From Gordonia alkanivorans NBRC 16433 (GTDB lineage: Bacteria > Actinomycetota > Actinomycetes > Mycobacteriales > Mycobacteriaceae), in NCBI RefSeq assembly GCF_000225505.1, contig NZ_BACI01000053.1, forward strand, positions 34,604-98,603: a stretch of 64,000 nucleotides of DNA, given 5' to 3'. The notes under the pieces were generated by a model, which had not been told where the DNA came from, did no database searches, and saw nothing but the letters and a program-made list of their open reading frames with translations. Positions 42,777-52,264 of the stretch are shown one piece after another (position 1 is the first letter of the stretch; each line of letters starts with the position of its first letter). Both the position numbers and the translations under genes were made by a program.

Positions 42777-43082
42777 ATGTGTGCTGCACCCAAGCAGGGA
42801 CAGAAGCTGCCTGCGGGCGTCGACGTGGAGAAGGAGACCGTCCTCACCGGACAGGTCACCGACGGCTCGGGCAACCCGGTTGCCGGCGCCTTCGTGCGTC
42901 TGCTCGATTCGACCGGTGAATTCACCGCCGAGGTCGTCGCCTCGCCCACCGGTGACTTCCGGTTCTTCGCCGCTCCCGGAACCTGGACGGTTCGCGCCCT
43001 GTCTTCCGTGGGCAACGGCGATGCGTCGATCAGCCCCGAGGGTCCCGGCATCCACGAGCAGGACATCATCGTCTCCAAGTGA
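42777..43082 (+). CDS. sseC: DUF1416 protein SseC
   Basis: 101 residues. A short start with a conserved Cys (MCAAPKQGQKLPAGVD) precedes a beta-sandwich like a carboxypeptidase-regulatory domain (VLTGQVTDGSGNPVAGAFVRLLDSTGEF...). It always accompanies the thiosulfate sulfurtransferase gene in Mycobacteriales (cysA2-sseC2 pair) and may bind or present sulfur; the precise role is unknown. GGAG and AAGGA lie before ATG 42777. A strong terminator follows. Confidence 0.93.
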   Translation: MCAAPKQGQKLPAGVDVEKETVLTGQVTDGSGNPVAGAFVRLLDSTGEFTAEVVASPTGDFRFFAAPGTWTVRALSSVGNGDASISPEGPGIHEQDIIVSK

Positions 43083-43113
43083 TGCAATCCTGATCGTGGG
43101 CGTCTGACACCCC

Positions 43114-43156
43114 ACGACGAACCCGGTCACCGCATTGCGGTGACCGGGTTCGTCGT
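43114..43156. terminator. Perfect 21-bp hairpin terminator after sseC
   Basis: Arms 43114-43134 and 43136-43156 are perfectly complementary around one central T. It begins 31 bases after the sseC stop. TTCC follows, with no longer T run. Confidence 0.8.
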
Positions 43157-43268
43157 TTCCGAGGGTTGGAAGGGGTGGGTGTCCACCCCTTCCGTCCCCT
43201 GAGGAGCGAAGCGTTTCGAAGGGTGACCCCCTGAACTTCCCGGACATCCCCGGGTTAGAATTTGCGTC

Positions 43269-43367
43269 GTGGTCCTCTTCTTCGAAATCCTGCTGATCCT
43301 GGCCGCCGTGCTGATCACCTGGTTTGGTGTCTACACCCTCTACCGCCTGGTCACCGACGAGTCGTGA
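43269..43367 (+). CDS. 32-residue membrane peptide overlapping the nitrobindin gene
   Basis: GTG 43269 to TGA 43365-43367 encodes one hydrophobic helix ([21 protein letters not shown]) and a short charged tail (YRLVTDES). Its stop overlaps the GTG of the next gene as GTGA, which argues that it is translated and coupled. A small hydrophobic ORF like this is too short for most gene finders. No function is known to me. Confidence 0.6.
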   Translation: MVLFFEILLILAAVLITWFGVYTLYRLVTDES

Positions 43368-44092
43368 CGTCCCACCCGGGAGCCGGTGACGCCGGCAACG
43401 AGCCAGTCGGCGCCGCCTCCTCCGGGGACGGTGTGCCTTCTGGCGACGGTGTCGTCGCCGACGGTGGCGCCCATCGCTCAGGCGACGAGGCGATCAACCA
43501 GGCCGAGGCACGCGCCGTCGAGTCCGGTAGCCGTGAGCGCAACATCCCTACGTGGGACGACCTCCCGCTGCCCGCGGACACCGCGAACCTCCGTCTCGGC
43601 GCCGACCTCCATCCCGGCCTGCTGGCACTGCTGCCGCTGGTCGGTGTATGGCGCGGCGAGGGCGAAGGCCACGACGTCGACGCCGACACCGACTACCACT
43701 TCGCGCAGCAGATCGTCGTCTCGCACGACGGCCAGAACTTCCTCACCTGGGAGTCCCGCTCGTGGGTCATCGACGACGACGCCGCCTTCGTGCGGCCCGA
43801 CCTTCGCGAATCGGGATTCTGGCGCATCGGTGAGGACGACACCATCGAGTTGCTCCTCGCCCACGCCGAAGGGTCGGTCGAACTCTTCTACGGCACGCCT
43901 CTCAATCAGACCTCGTGGGAACTTGCGACCGACGTCGTCATCAAGTCCCAGTCCGGACGTCGCGCCGACGGTGCCAAGCGGCTCTACGGTCTGGTTCCCG
44001 ACGGCGACCTCGCCTACGTCGAAGAACGGGTCGGCACCGACGGTGACCTCTTCCCCCGACTGTCGGCCAAACTACGACGCCACGTCGGCTGA
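43364..44092 (+). CDS. Nitrobindin-like / FABP-family (DUF1794) protein
   Basis: 242 residues. A low-complexity Gly/Ser/Asp-rich N-terminus (about 1-75) is followed by a ten-stranded beta-barrel with the family motif G-x-W-x-G-x-G (GVWRGEGEG, about 93-101) and [24 protein letters not shown]. Family members bind heme and can isomerise peroxynitrite, or bind lipid. It matches Rv0813c in both sequence type and place beside sseC and cysA2. Start is GTG 43364, overlapping the small membrane peptide. Confidence 0.88.
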   Translation: MTSHPGAGDAGNEPVGAASSGDGVPSGDGVVADGGAHRSGDEAINQAEARAVESGSRERNIPTWDDLPLPADTANLRLGADLHPGLLALLPLVGVWRGEGEGHDVDADTDYHFAQQIVVSHDGQNFLTWESRSWVIDDDAAFVRPDLRESGFWRIGEDDTIELLLAHAEGSVELFYGTPLNQTSWELATDVVIKSQSGRRADGAKRLYGLVPDGDLAYVEERVGTDGDLFPRLSAKLRRHVG

Positions 44093-44132
44093 GCCCGGCC
44101 GCACTCTTCTCGACGCGCTTCCTGGGCGTCGC

Positions 44133-45056
44133 TCAGCGATGCACCCGGCTGCAGCCGCGTCGGCGATCCGAGAACGCCACGTACAGGTTGCGCTTCGGTA
44201 GCGCGCTGTACACCAGCGATCCGAGCATGACCACAACCGATCCGTATGCCGTGGCGGCTCCGGGGCGACCCGCCCATCCGGGGTGCACGGTTCCCGACGC
44301 CGAGACGTAGGGGCCACGTCCGGGCGAACCGGTCTGCCGTTGTCCCACCACCGAGAACACGTCGCTCTGCGCTGAGTGCGGGGAGACCGGGAAGTCGACC
44401 CGCTCACGCGGACCACATTCGACGACGCTGTACTCCGTCCCGGCCCGATGAACGACCGCAACCCAGCTGTCGCCGGCATTGCGAACAGTGAAAGTCGTTC
44501 CACCGGACCGGTATTGGTATGAGATCCGATCCTCCGCCGGGTCCCGTAGGCGGCAGCCGGCGAGTCCGCCGACCCAATCCGTGCTCCACGGGGTCAGGTA
44601 ACGCTGAGCGAGGAACTCCCGCTCGGTCGGGATCGGGATGGTCACCGGCCTCGCCTTCCCCTGCTGGACCCACACCCCGCCATAGACCATCGGACGACCG
44701 TCGGCGCGTCGAGGCGCCTGCACGTAGGTGAACGAATCCTCGTCGGGCAGGATGATCATCTCGCCGGGTCCGAGACGCCGGAGCTCGACGCGGCCGTCGA
44801 CGAAGAAGATCAGCGCGGCCGCGGGGCCGGCACCCCGGTTGTGGATGGACACGTGTTCGTCGTCGGCATGGAAGAGTCCGGCCTCGTGGGGGTCGGCAAA
44901 GGTGAAGCGGGGCGGCGTCGTGGTTCCGAAGTCGGGATCGCCGGGACCCCAGTACAGATCGTCCCACCGGCCGTCGCGAGCAGCGGCGTCGTCGGCGACA
45001 GCACCTCCGAGACCAGGACCGACCGACTGTTCGCGGACTGCGTTCGTGGCGACCAT
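44133..45056 (-). CDS. Hypothetical protein with cupin-like segment and C-terminal hydrophobic helix
   Basis: 307 residues; I do not recognise the family. The part DDEHVSIHNRGAGPAAALIFFVDGRVELRRLGPGEMIILPDEDSF (about 60-105) has the rhythm of a cupin barrel. A hydrophobic stretch near the C-terminus (YGSVVVMLGSLVYSALP) could be a membrane anchor. ATG 45056 was chosen because GAGGAGA lies 5 bases upstream; a longer frame to 45335 is low-complexity. It is convergent with the nitrobindin gene and separated from the mce operon by a terminator-like hairpin. Function is unknown. Confidence 0.7.
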   Translation of the reverse strand: MVATNAVREQSVGPGLGGAVADDAAARDGRWDDLYWGPGDPDFGTTTPPRFTFADPHEAGLFHADDEHVSIHNRGAGPAAALIFFVDGRVELRRLGPGEMIILPDEDSFTYVQAPRRADGRPMVYGGVWVQQGKARPVTIPIPTEREFLAQRYLTPWSTDWVGGLAGCRLRDPAEDRISYQYRSGGTTFTVRNAGDSWVAVVHRAGTEYSVVECGPRERVDFPVSPHSAQSDVFSVVGQRQTGSPGRGPYVSASGTVHPGWAGRPGAATAYGSVVVMLGSLVYSALPKRNLYVAFSDRRRGCSRVHR

Positions 45057-45176
45057 CGTTCTCTCCTCGGGCGGGTGTCCCCTGTGGCAGGTATTCGTGA
45101 CAGGTACATCGCCGGACTGCTCCGGTTCATAACGCCCGCACCCCGAACTCTCGAGTAGTCCACCACCCGAACGACA

Positions 45177-45201
45177 ATGTCCGGACACGATGCCCGGACA
45201 T
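45177..45201. promoter_or_regulatory. Operator-like palindrome
   Basis: ATGTCCGG (45177-45184) and CCGGACAT (45194-45201) are perfect inverted arms; TGTCCGGACA inside is also self-complementary. It lies 121 bases upstream of the unrecognised minus-strand gene and could control it. Confidence 0.4.
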
Positions 45202-45205
45202 GGAA

Positions 45206-45267
45206 CGGCCCCCGCATCGCTCATACGAGCCTCGTGCCGACCGGACCGGGTCGGGATGCGGGGGCCG
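45206..45267 (-). terminator. Hairpin downstream of the mce operon
   Basis: CGGCCCCCGCATC (45206-45218) pairs perfectly with 45255-45267, with a 36-base loop that can fold further. It follows the last mce-operon gene in the direction of transcription. Confidence 0.5.
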
Positions 45268-45462
45268 GGTGACCACCTGGTATTCGTCGGCGCTGACGAG
45301 GCGGGGATCCACCTCCGGCGACACGAATGCCACACGGTCAGCTGCTAACGGATGGTCACCTCACATGTCCGATGAGATATCACTATCAGACCACCTCCTT
45401 CCCTGTGTACCCGCGAAAGTACGCCCGATTCCGGCGTCCCGCAACGGGATTTCGGAGGAGTG

Positions 45463-46125
45463 TCAGGGCACGGGAACCGCGGGTGCGCCCGATTCGGGGG
45501 CCGGAGCCGCGGGCGGTGCGGACGGCGCCTGAGACGGGGCCGGTGACTGCCCGGGCAACGGCTTGGCGTCCGGGGGCAGGGACTCGACGACCTCGAGCTT
45601 GGAGCGGAAGGTGTCGTCGGTGATGACCTCGATGTTGTTGATCATCCAGCGGTCACCCTGGAGTTCCATGTTGAAGGTCAGCCGTGACGGGTTGATGCTG
45701 ACGAGTTCCTTCTGACCGCGGGTGACCGACTGGTTCATGAAGATCAGCACGTTCGAGGTGTCGGCGGTGTTGGTGACCACGCCGGCGTCCTGGATGGTCA
45801 CCTCGGACACGACCTGCTGCTTGCGGACCTCCGCGGCGAGGTTGTTCTCGGTGATCAGTTTGGTGTACTCGGGTTTGGCCGGGCCGGTCAGCACGCTCAT
45901 GGACTGGTCGATGTGGTCGCTGACGTTCTCGGCGTTGTAGCCGAACATGGTGTTCGCGTAGTCGCGTGCGGCGGCGAGCGAGGACTCGCGCGCATCCTCC
46001 ACCGATCGACCCTCGATGTACCGGTAGCCGAGGAACGCGGTGGCCGCGAGAGCCGCGACGACGAGCACCGTGAGCACGATCAGTCCGAGGCGTCCCTTGT
46101 CGGTTCCGGGCTTCTTGTCGGCCAT
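45463..46125 (-). CDS. Mce-associated membrane protein (second)
   Basis: 220 residues: a charged start, one transmembrane helix (LIVLTVLVVAALAATAFLGY, about 14-33), and an extracytoplasmic domain typical of Mce-associated proteins, ending in a Pro/Ala-rich tail. These proteins stabilise Mce transporters. The start ATG overlaps the stop of the preceding gene (TGATG). It is the last gene of the operon, in the position of Rv3492c next to mce4. Confidence 0.9.
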   Translation of the reverse strand: MADKKPGTDKGRLGLIVLTVLVVAALAATAFLGYRYIEGRSVEDARESSLAAARDYANTMFGYNAENVSDHIDQSMSVLTGPAKPEYTKLITENNLAAEVRKQQVVSEVTIQDAGVVTNTADTSNVLIFMNQSVTRGQKELVSINPSRLTFNMELQGDRWMINNIEVITDDTFRSKLEVVESLPPDAKPLPGQSPAPSQAPSAPPAAPAPESGAPAVPVP

Positions 46126-47084
46126 CACGCCACCCACTCGAAGTCGGTCATCTTCAGCTCACCGTTGATGCGGGTCATGTCGACGCGCCAGCGGAACACC
46201 TTGTCCTGGGCGGGGGTCTGGCCGTCGAGCGATTGCTGATGCCAGCCGAACACCATGATCACCGATCCCTCGTCGGGTTCGGACTTGGTGACCGCCGAGC
46301 TGAGGATGATCGACTTGGTCTCGAGCTTCCCGTCGCGGACGAGCGAGGCGACCTGCTGGATGTTGTTCTGGACCTCCTGCTTGACCTTGCCGGAGGTGTC
46401 GTCCTGCACCGATTTCAGTGTCTGGTCTACGGTGTCGGGGTTCATGCTCGTCAGGTTGATCAACACCTGCGAGGCGAATGCCGAGTACTCGGCCCGCAGG
46501 TCGTTCTGCTGGTCCTGGCGGGCGATGCCGAGGGCGAACACCACCGACGCCACCGCGCAGACGGCGATGAGCACGATCCCGACGACGACGCCGACCACGG
46601 TCCGCGACGACCGCCGGCCGGAGCCGCGGTAGCGGACCTTGCCCTTGCCCGTCTTCTCCGGGGTCTTCGACGCCAGTCGGTTGCGACGCCGCTCCCGGTA
46701 GCTGACGGTTTTCTCGACCTCTGACGGATCGGGGGCGATCTCCTCCCCGGCGTCCGGCTTCGTGAGCGACACCGCACCGGTCGCGGTCTCCGCGTTCCGG
46801 TCGGCCGGGGTCTCCACGGCATCCGGGGCGGCTGCATTCGGGGTGGCTGTGTCCTCGACGGCCGTCTCGGTCACCGGGGTTGCCGCTGAGCGCTGTGACG
46901 GCTTCTTTCCCCCCGAGCGGCCGCGGCGAATGGGTGCCGATCGGACCGGACGCTTGGCCGCCCGACGGTCGGTGGAGCCGGTGCGGTTCGGTGTGGTGTC
47001 GGTCGGGTTCCTGGTGACCGGGGTGGTGGTGCCGGTGCCCTCAGGGGTCACGGACTGACCGTCCCGCTGATCATCGTCTGCCAT
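46125..47084 (-). CDS. Mce-associated membrane protein (first)
   Basis: 319 residues with a long, disordered, Thr/Pro/Arg-rich cytoplasmic part, a transmembrane helix (VVGVVVGIVLIAVCAVASVVF, about 165-185) and an extracytoplasmic NTF2-like domain (LRAEYSAFASQVLINLTSMNPDTV). ATG 47084 overlaps the end of mce4F by 37 bases; a GTG at about 47051 is a shorter alternative. Corresponds to Rv3493c. Confidence 0.88.
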   Translation of the reverse strand: MADDDQRDGQSVTPEGTGTTTPVTRNPTDTTPNRTGSTDRRAAKRPVRSAPIRRGRSGGKKPSQRSAATPVTETAVEDTATPNAAAPDAVETPADRNAETATGAVSLTKPDAGEEIAPDPSEVEKTVSYRERRRNRLASKTPEKTGKGKVRYRGSGRRSSRTVVGVVVGIVLIAVCAVASVVFALGIARQDQQNDLRAEYSAFASQVLINLTSMNPDTVDQTLKSVQDDTSGKVKQEVQNNIQQVASLVRDGKLETKSIILSSAVTKSEPDEGSVIMVFGWHQQSLDGQTPAQDKVFRWRVDMTRINGELKMTDFEWVA

Positions 47085-48487
47085 GTACTGCTCTGTCCCT
47101 GCCCTTCACGCCCCGTGCCGGCGTTGTACGTCTTGCCGTCGGGTCCGATGAAGTTGCCCGACTCCGGATCGTATGTCGTGGCGTACACCGCAGGCTCTGC
47201 CTCGAAGTCCTTCGGTGTGCCCGGTGTCACGGTACCGGAGGACGCGGGCTCCCATTTCAGGCCGAACGGCAGGCCGTTCTGGAAGGGATCCACCGAGCCG
47301 GGGTTCGGCTTGTACCCGGTCCGGCATTCCGCCGGCGTGGGCGCACGGCGGCCGGGGAACTCGGCACAGGGGTAGTTGCGGGCGCCGCGCACGGCGATGT
47401 TGGAGTTCTGCGGGACGCGGCACAGCATGCCCGGGGGCAGCTCGCGAGCGGTCTGTTCGGACGGCCACCGCCACTCCTCCTTGGGCAGGAAGCCGATGTT
47501 GCACCCTGGCCGGTCCTGGAAGCTCAGGGAGAAGTTCACGTTCGGCCCGAAGTTGTTGGTGCCGGTGTTCAGGGCGGTGATCAACGAGTTGATCAGGCGC
47601 GGGTAGAGCACCAGGATCTGTTTCCAGTTCGGCAGGTAGACCACCTGGGTGTGGGCGATCGTGCCCAGGTTCGACACCAGCAGCGGGTATGACCCGCCGA
47701 GCGATTCGAACAGGTCCTGCGCCTTCGACGTCGTCGACGGTCCCTTGCGGAGGATGTCGCCGATCTCGGGGCGGTCGGCCCGGAGCTGATCGGTGAACGC
47801 GGTGACGTTGCGGGTCCACGCCCGGATGTCGTCGGCCGTGCGGGACTGTGTGCCCAGCAGAGGTGCACCCTGTTCGATCAACGAAATCGTGGTGTCGGTG
47901 TTCTTGTTGGCCTCGCCGATGAACAGGGTCATCGAATCGAGGAGGCGCTGCAGCGACTCACCGGTGCCGTTGAAAGCGACGAAGGCCTCGTCGACGAGCG
48001 AGCGGAGTTTGGTGTCGCCGATCTCCTTCAGGAGCGCATCGGCCTGGTCCAGCATCGTCGAGATCTCCACGGGCACTTCGGAGACGGTGACCTCGGAGTC
48101 GTTGTGCAGGTAACCGGTCGGGGCATCGGCAGGCGGATCCGGGTTCGGGGTGAACTCGACGAACTGCTCGCCGATCGCGGAGACGCTGCGTACCGATGCC
48201 TTGGCCGATGCCGGGATGTCGGTGCCGGAGTCGATGACGAGCGTGGCCTGCACGCCGTCGTCGGTGAGCTTCACCGAGTCGACCTTGCCCACGTAGACGC
48301 CGCGGTAGCTGACGTTGGCGTTCTGGTACAGCCCGCCGCTGGTCTCCATGTTCAGCTGCACGCGATAACTGCCGACGCCGAACATCGACGGGATGCGGAT
48401 GTAGAACAGCGCCATCACGACCATCGCGACCACGGTGACGATCGAGAAGATGATCAGCTGCATCCGGACGAATCTGGTGATCTTCAT
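47048..48487 (-). CDS. mce4F: Mce-family protein Mce4F
   Basis: 479 residues. An N-terminal helix (LIIFSIVTVVAMVVMALFY) is followed by the MCE domain (YRVQLNMETSGGLYQNANVSYRGVYVGKV, about 40-120), helical repeats and a Pro/Gly-rich C-terminus. Part of the hexameric tube that carries sterol across the envelope. ATG 48487 shares one base with the mce4E stop. The sixth and last mce gene, identified as F by order. Confidence 0.94.
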   Translation of the reverse strand: MKITRFVRMQLIIFSIVTVVAMVVMALFYIRIPSMFGVGSYRVQLNMETSGGLYQNANVSYRGVYVGKVDSVKLTDDGVQATLVIDSGTDIPASAKASVRSVSAIGEQFVEFTPNPDPPADAPTGYLHNDSEVTVSEVPVEISTMLDQADALLKEIGDTKLRSLVDEAFVAFNGTGESLQRLLDSMTLFIGEANKNTDTTISLIEQGAPLLGTQSRTADDIRAWTRNVTAFTDQLRADRPEIGDILRKGPSTTSKAQDLFESLGGSYPLLVSNLGTIAHTQVVYLPNWKQILVLYPRLINSLITALNTGTNNFGPNVNFSLSFQDRPGCNIGFLPKEEWRWPSEQTARELPPGMLCRVPQNSNIAVRGARNYPCAEFPGRRAPTPAECRTGYKPNPGSVDPFQNGLPFGLKWEPASSGTVTPGTPKDFEAEPAVYATTYDPESGNFIGPDGKTYNAGTGREGQGQSSTWQTMISGTVSP

Positions 48488-49782
48488 CAGCGGCCGCCCT
48501 TCTGATCGGCGGGCACCGTCGGCGGGGCGGTGGGCGAAGGCACCTGCACCGGCGGGATGAGGTTCGCCGGAACCGGTTCCGCGGTGTCCGGGAGCTTTTC
48601 CCCGCCGGGGATCAGCGGCGCGGTGAACGGATTGAGTCCGCGGGCGGCCGCACCGGCCGGCTTACCGAAGACGCCTTCGGGTCCGGTGACGCCGAGGCTG
48701 GCGAACATGGTCTCGCTCAGGCGGTCCACCGTGAGATCGAGTACGAGGTCGGAGTTCACGAAGTCGCCCTTGACGATCGTCCGGATGGTCGGCTCGTAGA
48801 ACGGGAAGGTCAGCAGGATGTTCAGCGACTGCGTCATCGCCGGTCCCGAGGCCTGCAGCTGGTCGAGGGCGGGTTCGATACCCTCGACGATCGTGACGAT
48901 GTCCTCGGTGTTGGCGTCGAGGATGTCGTTGGCGGTCTTCGACAGCTTCGACACCGAGGCGAGGGTGTCGAGGAACTGCTGACGCTGGTCGACGAGCAGT
49001 TGCAGGATCTGCGGGCTGGCGTCGAGTGCGCGTTCGATTGTGTCCTTCTGCTCGTTCATCGTGCGGGACAACCGATCGAGTCCTTCGGTGGCGCGGATGA
49101 TGTTGTCCTTCTGCGCATCCAGATCCGCGACGAGGGTGTTCAGTCGCGGGATGAGCTTCTTGATCTGGTCCTCGCGTCCGCCGAACACCTCGCTCATCTC
49201 GTGCACGATGTCGCCGACCTGCGACAGTCCGCCGCCATTGAGGACCACCGACAGCGAGCTGAGTACCTGTTCGGTGCTGGGGTAGGTGCAGGCCGCAACC
49301 TGTTGTGCGGCGTTGATGTCGGGCACCGCCGGCACCTTCGGATCGGTGACGATGTTGGACTGCTCGGGGCACTTGGTCAGCGGGATCTCGTCGCCCTCTT
49401 CTAGGCGTCCGCCCTCCGGTTCGGCGGGCTGGACGATCTCGAGGTGCGTCGACCCCAGCACGCTGGTCATCCCGACCATCACATGCGATCCGCGCGGGAT
49501 GATGACGCCCTCGTTGAGGCGGATCGTCACGAGTGCGTTCCAGTCCTGGACCTCGATGTCGCCGACGCTGCCGACGGTCGAGTCGTCGATGAGGACCGGT
49601 GCGTTGTTGACAAGGCCTGCGGCCGACGGGATGAGCGCGGTGATCTGGTACGACCCGCTGCCGGTTCCGGCCGCACCGGGGACGGGCAGCGAATTCGGTC
49701 CGTCGAAGGAACATCCGGCGAGCAGCGTCGTGAGCGCCACCGCGCCCGCCGCGAGTCCGCCCCGCAGGCGGGACGACATCAT
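48487..49782 (-). CDS. mce4E: Mce-family lipoprotein Mce4E
   Basis: 431 residues. The signal peptide ends in a lipobox with C24 (LLAGC), the usual mark of the E subunit (LprN/LprK type). The MCE domain follows (YQITALIPSAAGLVNNAPVLIDDSTVGSV), then long helices and a Pro-rich tail. The start overlaps mce4D's stop by four bases (ATGA). Confidence 0.95.
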   Translation of the reverse strand: MMSSRLRGGLAAGAVALTTLLAGCSFDGPNSLPVPGAAGTGSGSYQITALIPSAAGLVNNAPVLIDDSTVGSVGDIEVQDWNALVTIRLNEGVIIPRGSHVMVGMTSVLGSTHLEIVQPAEPEGGRLEEGDEIPLTKCPEQSNIVTDPKVPAVPDINAAQQVAACTYPSTEQVLSSLSVVLNGGGLSQVGDIVHEMSEVFGGREDQIKKLIPRLNTLVADLDAQKDNIIRATEGLDRLSRTMNEQKDTIERALDASPQILQLLVDQRQQFLDTLASVSKLSKTANDILDANTEDIVTIVEGIEPALDQLQASGPAMTQSLNILLTFPFYEPTIRTIVKGDFVNSDLVLDLTVDRLSETMFASLGVTGPEGVFGKPAGAAARGLNPFTAPLIPGGEKLPDTAEPVPANLIPPVQVPSPTAPPTVPADQKGGR

Positions 49783-51044
49783 CGGTCACCCCCGAACGGC
49801 ACCAGCAGGTTTCCGAGCGGAGAGCCGGCGTTGTCCCGCCGGGTCTCGTTGTCGATGCGACGCACACCGGCCTGGGCGCGGGCCTTCACGTCCGCGTTCT
49901 GGTACTGCAGCTGGCTCGGCAACGCATTCGCTCCCTGCACCGGGTTGGCGAGGAACGGCGGGTAATTCATCGAGATCGACGACAGCACCGGCGCGAGGAT
50001 CTCCACACACTTGTCGATGTCCACTTTGGACGTCCCCGGCCGGTTGGTGGCATCCATCGAGCCGCAGAGCAGCGTGATCAGGTTGGTGCCGTTCGCGAGG
50101 CCGAAGACACCCGACAGGGAACCGGAGAGCGGGTTGTAGATGTTGTAGAAGTTCGCGAGCTGGTTGGGTGCGGAGTGCAGCACACCCTCGACCTGCTCGT
50201 TCTTGTCGGCGACGATCTTGGTCGTCGACGCCAGACGCTCCACCGACGACGACAGCGAATCCTTGTTGGTGTCGATGAAGACCTGTACGTCGGTCATGGC
50301 CGAGTCCAGACCCTTGAGCGCCTCGTCGAGTTCGGTCGTGTTGTCGGCGAGAACCGAACTGACCGAGGCGATCCGGCCGTTGAACTGCACGAGCTGCTCG
50401 TGACTGCCCGCGAGGGCATCGGTCAGTTTCTGCAGGTTCTGGATGGTCGAGAACAGATCTCCGCGTCCGGCCGCGAGGGTGCCGATCACATCGGACACCT
50501 CACGGATCGACTTGTTGATCGCGGCACCGTTGCCCGCGAGGTTCTCGTCGAAGACGTTGACCGCCTTGGCCGCCGAGCCCTGATCCGGTCCCTCCGGACC
50601 GATTGCCTCGGTCAGCTTGGTGAGCTGGGCCTTGATGTCGTCCCATTCCATCGGGACGGCGGTGCGATCCATCGGGATGTCGTGGCCGTCGGGCATGGTC
50701 GGTCCGCCCGAGTAGACCGGGGTCAGCTGGAGGAACCGCCCCGACACCAGGCTCTGCGCGACGATGACCGCTTTCGCGTCCTGGGGGATGTCGATGCTCT
50801 TGTCCACGCGCAGTTCGACTTTGACGTCGTTCTCGCGCGGCGTGATCTTCGAGACGCTGCCGACGTTGACGCCCAGCACCCGCACCGGGTCGCCCTCGTA
50901 GAGGCTGGCGACCGAGCCGAAGTAGGCGGTGAAGGTGTTGGTCGTGGACTTCAGGAAGACCGTCCGCCCGACGACGACCAGGGCGATGGCGAGCACGACG
51001 GCGAGCACGCCGAGCAGGACTTTGCGTCCGATGGTCATGGTCAC
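49779..51044 (-). CDS. mce4D: Mce-family protein Mce4D
   Basis: 421 residues with an N-terminal membrane helix (VLLGVLAVVLAIALVVVG), MCE domain (FTAYFGSVASLYEGDPVRVLGVNVGSV, about 37-115) and a helical region with repeated heptads. ATG 51044 (MTMTIG) or ATG 51038 can serve as the start; the former overlaps mce4C's stop by four bases. Subunit of the sterol importer. Confidence 0.95.
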   Translation of the reverse strand: MTMTIGRKVLLGVLAVVLAIALVVVGRTVFLKSTTNTFTAYFGSVASLYEGDPVRVLGVNVGSVSKITPRENDVKVELRVDKSIDIPQDAKAVIVAQSLVSGRFLQLTPVYSGGPTMPDGHDIPMDRTAVPMEWDDIKAQLTKLTEAIGPEGPDQGSAAKAVNVFDENLAGNGAAINKSIREVSDVIGTLAAGRGDLFSTIQNLQKLTDALAGSHEQLVQFNGRIASVSSVLADNTTELDEALKGLDSAMTDVQVFIDTNKDSLSSSVERLASTTKIVADKNEQVEGVLHSAPNQLANFYNIYNPLSGSLSGVFGLANGTNLITLLCGSMDATNRPGTSKVDIDKCVEILAPVLSSISMNYPPFLANPVQGANALPSQLQYQNADVKARAQAGVRRIDNETRRDNAGSPLGNLLVPFGGDR

Positions 51045-52264
51045 CGTCCTCCTCTCGTGGTCGGTGCCGGTTTGGGATAGGTCGGGGACGGCAGCGGACC
51101 GCGCGGGGTGTCGGTGTTGTCCGGCGGGCCCAGCTTGTAGTTGTCCGGGATCAGCGGGAAAGCCGAGTACATCAGCGACTGCCAGACCTGCGGGTACCGG
51201 CCGCGCAGCGCGTTCAGGAAGATGGCGGTGTAGTCGCCGAAGGTGTTCAGGCCGACCAGGGAATCGAAGTTGGGACCGGATGCGACGGCTTCACCGAGGG
51301 TGTTGGCGAACGGACCCAACCGGTCGATCGTCTCCTTCAGGTTCTTCTCGTTGTCGGTGAGGATGTTCGCCACGCGGTCGAACTTCTCGAGCACCGGTGT
51401 CAGCTGGGCGTTGTTCTCGGCGATGAAGCCGCGCAGCTGCGTGGTGACGTCGCCGATCCCCTTGATCAGCTGATCGAGCGCATACCGGCGCATCTCGATC
51501 TCGCCGACGAGTGCGTTGGCGTCGATGAGCAGTCGGTTGATCTGGTCGTTGCGGTCCCCGACGATCTTGCTGACCTGGTTGGCCTTGGCGAGCAGGGCCC
51601 GGAGTTCGTCGTCGCGGTCGGCGACGGCCTTCGACAGTCGGGCGACGCCGTCGACCGCGCCCTGCACCTGATCCGGGGTCTCGGAGAAGGTGACCGTGAG
51701 GGTGTTCAGCGCGGTGTTGAGCTGGTCGGTGTCGGTTCCGGAGATCGTGTCGGTGGCACCTTCGAGCGCGTCCTGCAGCGAGTACGGCGCGATGGTGTTG
51801 CCCAGCGTGATCGATCCGCCCGGTTTGATGCGTTCGCCGCCGTGCGGGATGACCGTCAGGTTGCGGCGGCCCAGCACGGTCTCGGTGCGGATGGCGGCCT
51901 GTGTCTCGTCGCCCATCTCGATGGTGTCGTCCATCCGGAAGGACACCTTCACCTTGGTGCCCTGGTCGGTGCCGGCGAGTTCGATGCCCTCGACCGTCCC
52001 CACCTGCACACCGGAGACCGACACGATGTCGCCCTTGGCCAACCCGCCGGCGTCGTCGAAGTACGCGCTGTAGGTGCTGATGGGCGCCAGGTAGGGCAGC
52101 TTGTCCATCTGCATCGCGGTGATGACCACCAAGGCGATGACGACGATGCCGATGACACCGACCTGGGCGCGGGTGCGTCCGCCGTGCTTCTCCTCGCGCG
52201 CGATGTCGGCCTGGTCCGATTCTGTTCTGCGGCTGGAGAACATGCCGCCGAAGGGAAGGCTCAT
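51041..52264 (-). CDS. mce4C: Mce-family protein Mce4C
   Basis: 407 residues: cytoplasmic tail, membrane helix (VGVIGIVVIALVVITAM), MCE domain (YSAYFDDAGGLAKGDIVSVSGVQVGTV), helices and a Pro/Thr-rich end. ATG 52264 overlaps mce4B's stop by four bases. Same operon and role as its neighbours. Confidence 0.95.
   Translation of the reverse strand: MSLPFGGMFSSRRTESDQADIAREEKHGGRTRAQVGVIGIVVIALVVITAMQMDKLPYLAPISTYSAYFDDAGGLAKGDIVSVSGVQVGTVEGIELAGTDQGTKVKVSFRMDDTIEMGDETQAAIRTETVLGRRNLTVIPHGGERIKPGGSITLGNTIAPYSLQDALEGATDTISGTDTDQLNTALNTLTVTFSETPDQVQGAVDGVARLSKAVADRDDELRALLAKANQVSKIVGDRNDQINRLLIDANALVGEIEMRRYALDQLIKGIGDVTTQLRGFIAENNAQLTPVLEKFDRVANILTDNEKNLKETIDRLGPFANTLGEAVASGPNFDSLVGLNTFGDYTAIFLNALRGRYPQVWQSLMYSAFPLIPDNYKLGPPDNTDTPRGPLPSPTYPKPAPTTRGGR

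Larger units (their letters stand above)
45057..45462. other. Intergenic region with mce terminator and operator-like palindrome
   Basis: About 406 bases with no gene. It holds the palindrome at 45177-45201 and the stem at 45206-45267. The part from 45340 to 45430 is richer in A and T and shows nothing I can name. Confidence 0.6.
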
